The translations under genes and the position numbers were made by a program. From positions 1-64,000 of the forward strand of contig QCQC01000001.1 in the NCBI GenBank assembly GCA_003212295.1: a DNA stretch of 64,000 bases. Direction: 5' to 3'. This document shows, piece after piece, positions 39,649 through 47,952 of the stretch. This DNA comes from Pelagibacteraceae bacterium AG-447-E22 (GTDB lineage Bacteria; Pseudomonadota; Alphaproteobacteria; Pelagibacterales; Pelagibacteraceae). Positions within the stretch are counted from its first letter, which is position 1, and every line of letters begins with the position of its first letter. Under the pieces are notes generated by a model, which was not told the origin of the DNA, did not search any database, and saw only the letters and a list, made by a program, of their open reading frames with translations.

Positions 39649-40965
39649 TTATTTGCCTGCGACTACCATGCCCTCAATCATCATGGTTGGAGAATTAGTT
39701 GCATATTTAAATTCAAGATCGTTTGCAAGGGTTATATTTTGAAACATATTTTCAAAATTTCCTGCGATTGTGATTTCATTTATAGGGTATTTGAATTCCC
39801 CATTTTCAATAAGAAAACCTGTGGCTCCAACAGAATAGTCACCTGTTACTATATTGCTTCCATGACCTATGGTTTCAGTAACGTAAAGACATCTTGAATT
39901 AGAATTTAAAAGATCTTTATAAGAGGTACTCCCATTATCAAAATAAAGATTGCTTGTCCCTCCACATCTTCCATTCGATTTAAGATTTAATTTTTTTCCA
40001 TTATAAGTGTCCATTAAGTAATGCTTTAAAACACCTTTTTCCACCAGCTTTAAAGTATTGGTTTTTACTCCTTCTGAGTCAAAACTTCTTGAGCCAAGAC
40101 CTTTGAGGATATCTGGTTTATCAAAAATATTTATTTCATCTGAAAATATTTTTTGATTGATTTTATCTTTCAAAAAAGAGGTGCCTCGTGAAATAGCAGA
40201 AGAAGATATTGCGCCAGCAAAAGTACTTAAAATTCCTTTTGCAATTCTTTTATCAAATATTATTGCAATTTTCTCACTGCCTATTTTTTTTGGGCTAAGT
40301 TTTCTTATAGTTTGTTCAGCAGCTAATTTTCCTAATTCTTCTGGGTCATTTATATCTTTAAAATGACATTTACTAATATATTCATAATCACGCTCCATAC
40401 TTTTATCATCTTTAGCAACTGTTACACATGTTGCTGTAAATGATGAACTTTTATAACCTTTTGAAAAACCATCACTGTTAGCTAAAATAAAATTTGATTT
40501 ATCTTCAGTAAAACTAGATTCTGTATTTACTATTTTTTTATTGCTTGAAGCTGATACTTCTAATCTGTTCAAATACTCAATCTTATTTTCATTTTTTATA
40601 TGAGTATCGTCATATAAATTTAAGTCTTTTACTTCTTTAGCAAGTAAATCTTTATCTGGGAGTGAGTTAAATTCATCTTCAGGGGTATTTTTTGAAGTTT
40701 CAATACATTTATCAAGAAGAGTATCTAAATTTTCTTTTAATAAATTTGATGACGATATTGATGATTTTTTTTTACCAATATAAGTTGTTATGCTTATAGC
40801 AAGATTATCTGATCTATTTGACTCATCTAATTTTTTGTTCCTAAAATTTACCGACTCAGAAATTGAATTACTCACAATAACGCTTGAGTCTGTTGCCCCT
40901 AATTTTTTTGCTAGATCTAAACAATAGGACGCTTTTTCAGATAAATATCCTTGATCTTTGATCAT
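39649..40965 (-). CDS. pmbA: TldE/PmbA family protease subunit
   Basis: A 438-residue partner of TldD. TldD/TldE is a heterodimeric protease of unfolded or modified peptides in which TldE lacks the metal site; no HExxxH is present here, as expected. The C-terminal GRCGGTSNLYF and SVGATGFLIENGE segments are typical. It starts one base inside the tldD stop (TAATG), so equal synthesis by coupling is likely. Confidence 0.93.
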   Translation of the reverse strand: MIKDQGYLSEKASYCLDLAKKLGATDSSVIVSNSISESVNFRNKKLDESNRSDNLAISITTYIGKKKSSISSSNLLKENLDTLLDKCIETSKNTPEDEFNSLPDKDLLAKEVKDLNLYDDTHIKNENKIEYLNRLEVSASSNKKIVNTESSFTEDKSNFILANSDGFSKGYKSSSFTATCVTVAKDDKSMERDYEYISKCHFKDINDPEELGKLAAEQTIRKLSPKKIGSEKIAIIFDKRIAKGILSTFAGAISSSAISRGTSFLKDKINQKIFSDEINIFDKPDILKGLGSRSFDSEGVKTNTLKLVEKGVLKHYLMDTYNGKKLNLKSNGRCGGTSNLYFDNGSTSYKDLLNSNSRCLYVTETIGHGSNIVTGDYSVGATGFLIENGEFKYPINEITIAGNFENMFQNITLANDLEFKYATNSPTMMIEGMVVAGK

Positions 40966-42383
40966 TAAAGCTTTGTCCCGCCCACTGTCATTTTATTAAT
41001 TAATATTGAAGGTTGAGCAACTCCAACAGGAACCCCTTGACCAGCTTTACCACATGTTCCAATGCCCGGATCTAACATCATGTCATTTCCAACCATTGAT
41101 ACTTCTTTTAATATAGATGGACCATCACCTATAAGTGTTGCACCTTTTATTGGTGATCCAATTTTACCATTAATAATTTCATACGCTTCAGTGCAATTGA
41201 ATACAAATTTGCCTGAAGTAATATCAACTTGTCCACCACCAAAACTAACTGCAAAAATACCTTTATCAACTGATTTAATCATTTCCTCTTGAGTATGATT
41301 TCCATTTAGCATCATTGTGTTTCTCATTCTTGGAAGTACTATATGTCTATAATTTTCTCTTCTTCCACTTCCAGTTGATCTAGTTTTCATTAGTCGAGCA
41401 TTTAATCTATCTTGCATGAAATTTTTCAATATTCCATTTTCGATTAAGACTGTATTCTCTGTAGGAGTTCCTTCATCATCTATTGTGAGACTGCCTCTTC
41501 TGTTATCAATAGTTCCATCATCAACGATAGTAACACCCTCGCTTGCAACCTTTTGGCCCATCAAGTTATGAAATGCAGAAGTTTTTTTTCTATTAAAATC
41601 TCCCTCTAAACCGTGACCAACTGCTTCATGAATTAAAATAGCTGGCCAACCAGGGCCTAACACAACTTTCATTTCGCCTGCTGGAGCCGGTTTACTCTCT
41701 AAATTAATTGAAGCTATTCTTAAAGCTTCATCACAAACATTTTTCCAATTGTCTTCTTTTAAGTATGAGTCATATGATTTTCTTCCACCTACACCATAGA
41801 CCCCTGTTTCTTTTCTACCATTTTTTTCAAGCATTACTGTTACATTAAATCTAATTAAAGGACGAATATCAGTAAGTGCTTCACCACCAGATCTAATTAT
41901 TTCTATAGACTTTTGTTCTCCAAGAAAATTTGCTGTTACTTGTTTTACATTATTATCTTTTGTTCGAAGATAATTGTTCACATTGTTTAAAATTTCTATT
42001 TTTTCATTAAGTGTTTTTTGATCTATTGGATTAATATTCTCGTAATATTTTTTGTTAGATTTCGGTATTTCATAATTATAAACTCCTTTTGCAGATTTTA
42101 GTGTTGATTTTAAATTTTCAGAGGACTGTTTAAGTGAATTTTTAGATATCTCATTGGAATGAGAATAAGCTACAATTTCGTCTGATATAGCTCTAAATCC
42201 AAAACCTAAGTCCGAGCTATAGCTAGAATTTTTAATTTTATTATCATCTAACAAGATTGATTCTGATTTAGAATTTTCTAAATATAGCTCACCATCATCA
42301 CATTTCTGCAATGTATCTGAAATAATACTTTCAGCATCATTTCTTGATAAGTCTGATTTTTCAAAGAAATTACTCATGGTCAT
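40965..42383 (-). CDS. tldD: Metalloprotease TldD
   Basis: A 472-residue zinc protease subunit. The catalytic motif is HEAVGH at residues 252-257 (HExxxH), with the family's downstream VDDGTIDNRRGSL and CGKAGQGVPVGVAQPS segments that supply the third ligand. ATG codons at 42383 and 42377 are both usable. It is transcribed together with pmbA. TldD/TldE degrade unfolded peptides and mature some ribosomally made peptides; no such precursor gene is seen nearby. Confidence 0.95.
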   Translation of the reverse strand: MTMSNFFEKSDLSRNDAESIISDTLQKCDDGELYLENSKSESILLDDNKIKNSSYSSDLGFGFRAISDEIVAYSHSNEISKNSLKQSSENLKSTLKSAKGVYNYEIPKSNKKYYENINPIDQKTLNEKIEILNNVNNYLRTKDNNVKQVTANFLGEQKSIEIIRSGGEALTDIRPLIRFNVTVMLEKNGRKETGVYGVGGRKSYDSYLKEDNWKNVCDEALRIASINLESKPAPAGEMKVVLGPGWPAILIHEAVGHGLEGDFNRKKTSAFHNLMGQKVASEGVTIVDDGTIDNRRGSLTIDDEGTPTENTVLIENGILKNFMQDRLNARLMKTRSTGSGRRENYRHIVLPRMRNTMMLNGNHTQEEMIKSVDKGIFAVSFGGGQVDITSGKFVFNCTEAYEIINGKIGSPIKGATLIGDGPSILKEVSMVGNDMMLDPGIGTCGKAGQGVPVGVAQPSILINKMTVGGTKL

Positions 42384-42468
42384 TAATACATAGTTTGTTT
42401 AATAGAATTTTCAACATGTGTATTTTACGCATATACATAACGTAATTATTTTGTAATTTATTACTTTA

Positions 42469-42816
42469 ATGAAAGTTTATTTTAATAATTCGTGTAAAAT
42501 ATGTAAGGCTGAAATTGACTTATATAAAAAAGAAAAAATTCAAGATATAGATTGGATTGATATTACAGACAATACTTTAGCAACAAGAGAAACTTCTAAA
42601 AATAGTAAAGAGCTCCTTCGAAGACTTCATGTAAAAGATGGTGAAAAAGTTTTGGAAGGTGCAGAGGCCTTTCTATTAGTTTGGAAAAAAATACCTAAAT
42701 ATAAATTTCTATACAATTTCTTTAGATTACCAATAATCTTTAATATCTTCTCTTTCATTTATGAGGTAATCGCTTTTTTTCTTTATCTAAAAAATAAAAA
42801 GCAATTAAGAAATTAA
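42469..42816 (+). CDS. DCC (DUF393) family thiol-disulfide protein
   Basis: A 115-residue thioredoxin-like protein of the DCC family. The active-site CxxC is C9-x-x-C12 (NNSCKICKAEIDLY), followed by the usual DITD segment and a hydrophobic C-terminal helix (about residues 88-106) ending in a basic tail, so it may be membrane-associated. The family is thought to act in thiol exchange. The stop shares TTAA (42813-42816) with the convergent gene. Confidence 0.85.
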   Translation: MKVYFNNSCKICKAEIDLYKKEKIQDIDWIDITDNTLATRETSKNSKELLRRLHVKDGEKVLEGAEAFLLVWKKIPKYKFLYNFFRLPIIFNIFSFIYEVIAFFLYLKNKKQLRN

Positions 42817-43106
42817 TTTGTAAAAAATAATAAAAATTTACTCAATAATGACATTGATGCTATAAACATTATAAGCACAATAGAATACATCAACAAAATA
42901 ACTTTATTCTTTTTTCTCCTTAGTCTTACAAAATCTTTATCATCTAAATCTGAAATATCTCTTTCTCCAACAACTGGATAATCATAAGTAAATCTCCAAG
43001 TACTATCTCCAAGTCTAGTATCTAAATTATTATAATATGTAATCCAAGCGATTATGTATCTTAATAATAAATATAAAATGATTAAAAAAATTGTTCCAAA
43101 AAGCAT
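42813..43106 (-). CDS. Two-helix membrane protein of unknown function
   Basis: A 97-residue protein with a hydrophobic segment at each end (about residues 2-20 and 69-94). Between them is a polar loop containing RLGDSTWRFTYDYPVVGERD and a KDFVRLRRKKNK basic patch that would sit on the cytoplasmic side. I do not recognise the family. It lies between the coiled-coil gene and the DCC gene; context does not reveal its role. Confidence 0.65.
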   Translation of the reverse strand: MLFGTIFLIILYLLLRYIIAWITYYNNLDTRLGDSTWRFTYDYPVVGERDISDLDDKDFVRLRRKKNKVILLMYSIVLIMFIASMSLLSKFLLFFTN

Positions 43107-43135
43107 GCTAGATAATACCTAATTGAAAATTATTT

Positions 43136-44323
43136 TTAATTAATATTTTTGTCTCTTTTTCTTGCAATTAGTTGTGTTAGTGAGTCAACCATTGTATCTG
43201 AAGCCTTAAATATATCTACACTTCTAAACTCATGAGAGATATTTTTTTCTGGATTGGTTTTATCCTCAATTATGATTCCTTCATCGGGTGAATTATTTTT
43301 TATATAGATAAGTAACAACCATTCCTCGTCTTCGGACTCATCCCATTTTATAAATACTTCCCCCGTTTCAAATCTTCGATCTATACATCTGAAGATAGAC
43401 ATATTTCTAGTAATGTGTCTTTTATTAAGTTGGAAAACTAAACTACTTGCACTTCTGTAAAAACTCTCCAATGCAAATTCAACTTTTTGTCTTGCTAAAG
43501 TGTACTCTTTTTCTTTTAATAATAAAGTTTCTCGATCCTCGTCACCTTGTAACTTAACTCCAAGCGCTTCTACTCTCTCTTTAATTTTTTGATCTCTTAT
43601 AATTCTGTATTTTTCTTTAAGTTTGTCGATTCTTTCTTGTAATTCAGAGTAATTTTCTCTTTTTTCCTGTAGTGAGATCTTTTCTAATTTTTCTAATTCT
43701 TTGACTTCTCTTATTCTAAATTTTTCTATCTGTTTATCTAATCTTAATTGTTTTAAAAATTGTTTCTGTTTTTCAGCTTGTTCAATTCTTAAAAGAGCTT
43801 GTTCTTTTCTCAGAAATAATTTTATATCTTTTGTTCTCTGTTTTTCTAATCTAGCCTCTTCCCTAAGTTCCTGTTCTTTAAGTTTTATTCTTAAATTCTC
43901 TTCTTCTTTTTTTTGTTTTTCAGAAGCCAATTTTATTTTTCTTTCATTTTCAATTTTTTCAATTTTCTGTCTTCTTTTTTCATCTTGTTTTAAAATTTGA
44001 TAATTTGATATTGTTTCTGAAATTTTATCAAAAAAACCCAGAATATATTTTTCTAAACTAAAATTTATCTTAAAATTAATTTCTGGTTTAAGGGATAACT
44101 GCCATTTTACTAATTTTAAAGCTAAACTGTCTTTTTTTGCCTTATTAGTATTAATTTTATTTTGAATTATCTTAACTTTTTTAGATCTTCTTTTCTTAAT
44201 TCTTTTTTTTGATTTTACTTGTGTTTTTTTTTTGATTTTTTTAGCCCTTTTAAACTTTTTATTTATTGGCTTCTTTTTATTAATTTTATTTTTTTTTTTA
44301 TTTTTTTTTCGTTTTTTTTTCAT
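43136..44323 (-). CDS. Lys-rich coiled-coil protein of unknown function
   Basis: A protein of about 395 residues with three parts. The first 60 or so residues are mostly Lys and Arg with a few Asn, Ile and Pro. After a short linker with some hydrophobic residues (about 65-105) comes a long charged coiled coil (about 110-285) rich in Lys, Glu, Arg and Gln. The last 100 residues are a compact domain with RRFETGEVFIKWDESEDEEWLLLIY (cited in part). I recognise no family. The codon at 44338 is TTG, so the ATG at 44323 is chosen. The basic head could bind nucleic acid or the membrane. Translation continues through long poly-A tracts. Confidence 0.75.
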   Translation of the reverse strand: MKKKRKKNKKKNKINKKKPINKKFKRAKKIKKKTQVKSKKRIKKRRSKKVKIIQNKINTNKAKKDSLALKLVKWQLSLKPEINFKINFSLEKYILGFFDKISETISNYQILKQDEKRRQKIEKIENERKIKLASEKQKKEEENLRIKLKEQELREEARLEKQRTKDIKLFLRKEQALLRIEQAEKQKQFLKQLRLDKQIEKFRIREVKELEKLEKISLQEKRENYSELQERIDKLKEKYRIIRDQKIKERVEALGVKLQGDEDRETLLLKEKEYTLARQKVEFALESFYRSASSLVFQLNKRHITRNMSIFRCIDRRFETGEVFIKWDESEDEEWLLLIYIKNNSPDEGIIIEDKTNPEKNISHEFRSVDIFKASDTMVDSLTQLIARKRDKNIN

Positions 44324-44352
44324 TGTTGAGGAAAACAAATCCTATCAATAAT

Positions 44353-45540
44353 TTATTGATAAATATAGTCTCTAGTCACAGGTGCTGATCTATAATTTTT
44401 TGTAAGTTGAAACTGATATACAACTTGATCACCCCACTTAAAGGCCATTTCACAACCAGCAAGATAAAATTCCCACATTCTAAAAAACTTTTCGTCAAAC
44501 ATATTCACAATTTTATCTTTGTTTTTTAAACAATTTTCTTTCCAATGTCTTAATGTATGGGAGTAGTGAAGCCTTAAAACCTCTATGTCAGTAACAATTA
44601 AACCAGCATTTTCAATTGGTGTGGTCACCTCGCTCAGGCTAGGTGTATATCCTCCAGGAAAAATATATTTTGTAATCCATGGATGTGGGTCTCTGGGAGG
44701 ATTAACAGATCCTATTGTGTGTATTAATGAGATTCCATCATCTTTCAACAAATTTTCAACCTGCTTAAAGAATTTTTTATAAAATTTTCTACCGACATGT
44801 TCAAACATTCCAACACTTACTATTCTGTCAAATTTTTCTTTTAACTCTCTATAATCCATTAACCTGAACTTTACCTGATTTTGTAAATTCATTTCCTTTG
44901 CTTTTTGATTGCAGTAGTTTAACTGGTTTTCCGACAAAGTAATTCCAGTTACTTCACATCCTGCACTTTTGGCAATATCAATTGCTAATGAACCCCATCC
45001 ACATCCTATATCTAAAACTTTTTGATTTGGTTTGATATTTAATTTTTTTATAATATGTTGAATCTTATTATTTTGAGCATTCTCAAGACTATCACTTTCA
45101 TTCTTAAAGTAAGCACACGAATACTGTCTCTTTGGATCTAAGAATAAATCATATAAATCATCTTTAATATCATAATGATGGGATACATTCATTTTAGATT
45201 TTTTTATAAAATTAAAATTAGTTAAATACCTATAAGACCCTCTTAATCTATTTATTAGATAACTAAAAAAGTTTAATTCACCTCTGCCAATATTCATTAA
45301 AGCTAAATCTAAAAAATCAGTCAAAGACCCATTTTCAATTATTATCTCTCCATCTGTATAAGCTTCACCAAAATAGAGATCAGGATGAAATAATAATTTA
45401 TAATGTAAATTTTTATTTAAAATTTTTAATTTTATAGGTTTTTCATTAGGCTCACCAATTATGTACTCTTTTGAATTTGCATCCACTAGAATAAAACCAC
45501 CTTTTTTAAAAGTTTTATTTAAAAATCTTGCTAGTTGCAT
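44353..45540 (-). CDS. cfa: Cyclopropane-fatty-acyl-phospholipid synthase family methyltransferase
   Basis: A 395-residue SAM-dependent enzyme that adds a methylene bridge to, or otherwise methylates, unsaturated fatty acyl chains of membrane lipids. The SAM site is VLDIGCGWGSLAIDIA, followed by GITLSENQL and the family's SVGMFEHVG and GWHYSHTLR-like RLHYSHTLRHW segments. The N-terminal lipid-binding domain is present, so the length is full. A related possibility is a fatty-acid methyltransferase with a different product. It ends 29 bp from the coiled-coil gene. Confidence 0.9.
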   Translation of the reverse strand: MQLARFLNKTFKKGGFILVDANSKEYIIGEPNEKPIKLKILNKNLHYKLLFHPDLYFGEAYTDGEIIIENGSLTDFLDLALMNIGRGELNFFSYLINRLRGSYRYLTNFNFIKKSKMNVSHHYDIKDDLYDLFLDPKRQYSCAYFKNESDSLENAQNNKIQHIIKKLNIKPNQKVLDIGCGWGSLAIDIAKSAGCEVTGITLSENQLNYCNQKAKEMNLQNQVKFRLMDYRELKEKFDRIVSVGMFEHVGRKFYKKFFKQVENLLKDDGISLIHTIGSVNPPRDPHPWITKYIFPGGYTPSLSEVTTPIENAGLIVTDIEVLRLHYSHTLRHWKENCLKNKDKIVNMFDEKFFRMWEFYLAGCEMAFKWGDQVVYQFQLTKNYRSAPVTRDYIYQ

Positions 45541-45541
45541 A

Positions 45542-46426
45542 TTAAGCTGCCAATTTTGATTTTATTTGGAAATCAAGTTTTTTTAAATTTTCCATTAAAT
45601 TATTTTCACTTTCACGATCTAAAAGACCTAAAGGCGGTAATAAATTCTCATAAATTTTATCTTCTTTAGATTTAAAAGTATGAAGAGCTGAAATTAAATT
45701 ATATTTTTCAAAAGTATTTCTCACATCAATTAATTTTTGATTATAAATTTGCTCTTTTCCTAAAAAAAAATCATCATAAACTCTTCGAGCAAGTTGAGCA
45801 GTGACATTGCATGTCGCAGTTATGATACCTGCACATCCAAGTTCTAGTCCTTTTAATAATTTTGACTCTGAACCTGGCATTAGAGAAAAATTTTCTAATT
45901 TTAATTTTTCAAATAAATTATATGAACTATCTTTAACTCCTACTATTTGTTTTGGAAATCTTTTTACAAGTTCTTCTACACATTCTAGACTAAATTTGTA
46001 GCCGCACAGTTTCTCAAAGTTGTAGAGAATTATTTGACATTCAGGAATAGCATCAACAACTTTAGAATAAAAGTTTAATACATCTTTGTCTTCATATTTG
46101 TAATAAGCTGGGGGCATAATTAAAAAATTTTTAAAACTTAATGATGTTGCTATCTTCATAAAATTGATAGTTTCATTTAATGAATTTAAACCTGTTCCGA
46201 TCAAATATTTGTCTTTATACTTACTTTCAGATAAATTATTTAATAACTTTATTTTCTCTGAAATAGCTATTAGTTGTGCCTGTCCTGTGCTTCCAAAAAT
46301 TGCGCTTCCGTGACAACCTTGGTCAATTAGTTTCTCAGCATGATCAATGGTTTTTTCAATATTTAAGCTCAAATCAGAATTTAAAACTGACATTGAAGCT
46401 GCAAAAATTCCACTTATTTTTGTCAT
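45542..46426 (-). CDS. Dihydrodipicolinate synthase-family aldolase (not clearly DapA)
   Basis: A 294-residue TIM-barrel class I aldolase. The Schiff-base lysine is K165 (IVGVKDSS), the proton-relay Tyr is Y135 (ILYNFEK), and the GSTGQ loop at residues 45-49 replaces the GTTGE of true DapA. The YNxP motif of DapA is changed to YNFE. These differences suggest another pyruvate- or keto-acid-cleaving member, such as a sugar-acid aldolase. It precedes cfa by 1 bp and diverges from the GT9 gene. Confidence 0.85.
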   Translation of the reverse strand: MTKISGIFAASMSVLNSDLSLNIEKTIDHAEKLIDQGCHGSAIFGSTGQAQLIAISEKIKLLNNLSESKYKDKYLIGTGLNSLNETINFMKIATSLSFKNFLIMPPAYYKYEDKDVLNFYSKVVDAIPECQIILYNFEKLCGYKFSLECVEELVKRFPKQIVGVKDSSYNLFEKLKLENFSLMPGSESKLLKGLELGCAGIITATCNVTAQLARRVYDDFFLGKEQIYNQKLIDVRNTFEKYNLISALHTFKSKEDKIYENLLPPLGLLDRESENNLMENLKKLDFQIKSKLAA

Positions 46427-46475
46427 AATAAAAATTTATATAAAAAATATACTCAGTAAAGTTTATAAATACCAT

Positions 46476-47438
46476 ATGAAAATTTTAGCAATTCAAAATA
46501 GAATGGGAATCGGTGATACTGTTATTTTTTTACCTTTTATAAAGGCTTTATATAAAAAATTTAATTCACCTATAAGTTTATTAGTAAAAGAAAGCTCGAA
46601 AGCAGATCAATATCTATTCCAAACCAATTACATTGATAAAATTTTTATTTTAGAAAGAGACGGTAACAATAACAGTAGACATAGTGGTTTATTCGGAAGT
46701 TTTAATTTAATTAATGATTTAAAAAAAAATAATTTTGAAAAAATTTTTATTTTTAATTCTTCTTTAAGATTTAATTTAATCGCTCGATTTTCAAATATTC
46801 CAGAAATTTATCAGTATCCTTTATTTAATAAAAATAAACAACACATCACAGACACTCCAAAAAAGTTCTTAAAAGATAAATTAGACATAAATGTTAATGA
46901 AGATCCCGATATCCAAATCAATGATGATTTAATATCGGAAGCAATAAAAAAATTTCAAATTAATAAAAATGAATTAAATATACTAATGGGCATAGGTGGC
47001 TCTGGACCCACAAAAAGAATACCATCAAGAGTATTTTTGGAAGTTATTGATAAAATTCTTAAAATAAAGAAATGTAAGTTTTTTCTCGCTACTGGTAAAA
47101 ATAAGCAAGAACAGGTTATATTAAATGAAATATTAGATACTAAGTTCAGAAATTTTTGTGTACCTTTAGATAAATTTTCAATCAGAGAGACTTTACCAAT
47201 TATAAAGAATTGTAATTTATCTATTTGTAACGACTCAAGCTTTAGTCATTTATCTGCAGCCTTGGGTGTTAAAACAATTACTTTAATGGCAGACACTCCA
47301 TTAATATATGGAAATTATAGTTCAAATATGTTTCCAATTCTTCCTGATGGTGAAAAAACAGTTGGTCATAATACTTTAGGCAAAGAAAAGATTAACTCAG
47401 AAAAAATTTTTAATAAGTTGGTTGAAATAACTAATTAA
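46476..47438 (+). CDS. Glycosyltransferase family 9 (heptosyltransferase-like)
   Basis: A 320-residue GT9 protein. It opens MKILAIQNRMGIGDTVIFLPF, the donor-site pattern of ADP-heptose transferases (cited in part), and contains the second-domain MGIGGSGPTKRIP and SICNDSSFSHLSAALGV motifs. Such enzymes add heptose or a similar sugar to the LPS core. The frame stays open upstream to 46347, but the ATG at 46476 fits the family start; the upstream part would lie inside the divergent aldolase gene. Its stop shares TTAA (47435-47438) with a convergent gene. Confidence 0.85.
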   Translation: MKILAIQNRMGIGDTVIFLPFIKALYKKFNSPISLLVKESSKADQYLFQTNYIDKIFILERDGNNNSRHSGLFGSFNLINDLKKNNFEKIFIFNSSLRFNLIARFSNIPEIYQYPLFNKNKQHITDTPKKFLKDKLDINVNEDPDIQINDDLISEAIKKFQINKNELNILMGIGGSGPTKRIPSRVFLEVIDKILKIKKCKFFLATGKNKQEQVILNEILDTKFRNFCVPLDKFSIRETLPIIKNCNLSICNDSSFSHLSAALGVKTITLMADTPLIYGNYSSNMFPILPDGEKTVGHNTLGKEKINSEKIFNKLVEITN

Positions 47439-47938
47439 GAAATATCATTTAATACTATATCCTTAGCTTCATTTACTATCGAAGAAAGTCTAGAAGTTTC
47501 AGGAGATATGTCAGGATGAATTTTTTTTTGAATTTTAATATAAGCTTTGTTAACATCTTCTTTAGTAACTTTTTTATTCATGTCTAAATTCAAAATTTTA
47601 TAAGCTTCCGAGATGGATATAGACGATTGGTTGTTTGAGTTTGCTTGATTAAAAGAAAATCTTCCTGATCTTCTCAATGTTTGAATTAATCTAAAAAGTG
47701 AAATTAATTGAAAAATAGATAAGCCTTTTAATTTCAACAAGGCAAGACTTGCAAGTGTAAGAGGTAAAGTTAACAAAAATCTACCAGCAACAGCAAACAA
47801 AATTGCTAAAGCAATCAAGCCAATTATTAAGAGAAATCTCAGAGTTTTTGATATCTTTTTTGATGAAATATTACTAATAAATTTTAATAGAAAATAGAAA
47901 ATAGTTAATATTACTACTGTATAAATAATTATATTCAT
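47435..47938 (-). CDS. Membrane protein with a C-terminal J domain
   Basis: A 167-residue protein with two or three hydrophobic helices in the first 90 residues and a C-terminal DnaJ domain of about 60 residues. The HPD motif that stimulates Hsp70 is present (KIHPDIS), and the domain begins ISEAYKILNLD. This is the layout of alphaproteobacterial TIM14/Pam18-like DnaJ membrane proteins. The ATG at 47938 is preferred over a GTG at 47965, which would overlap the divergent gene. Its DnaK is not in the window. Confidence 0.82.
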   Translation of the reverse strand: MNIIIYTVVILTIFYFLLKFISNISSKKISKTLRFLLIIGLIALAILFAVAGRFLLTLPLTLASLALLKLKGLSIFQLISLFRLIQTLRRSGRFSFNQANSNNQSSISISEAYKILNLDMNKKVTKEDVNKAYIKIQKKIHPDISPETSRLSSIVNEAKDIVLNDIS

Positions 47939-47952
47939 ATATTTGTACCTAA

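Noticed and set aside
46347..46475. Long N-terminal extension of the GT9 gene
   Set aside because: It would mostly lie inside the divergent aldolase gene; the family's standard start is at 46476.
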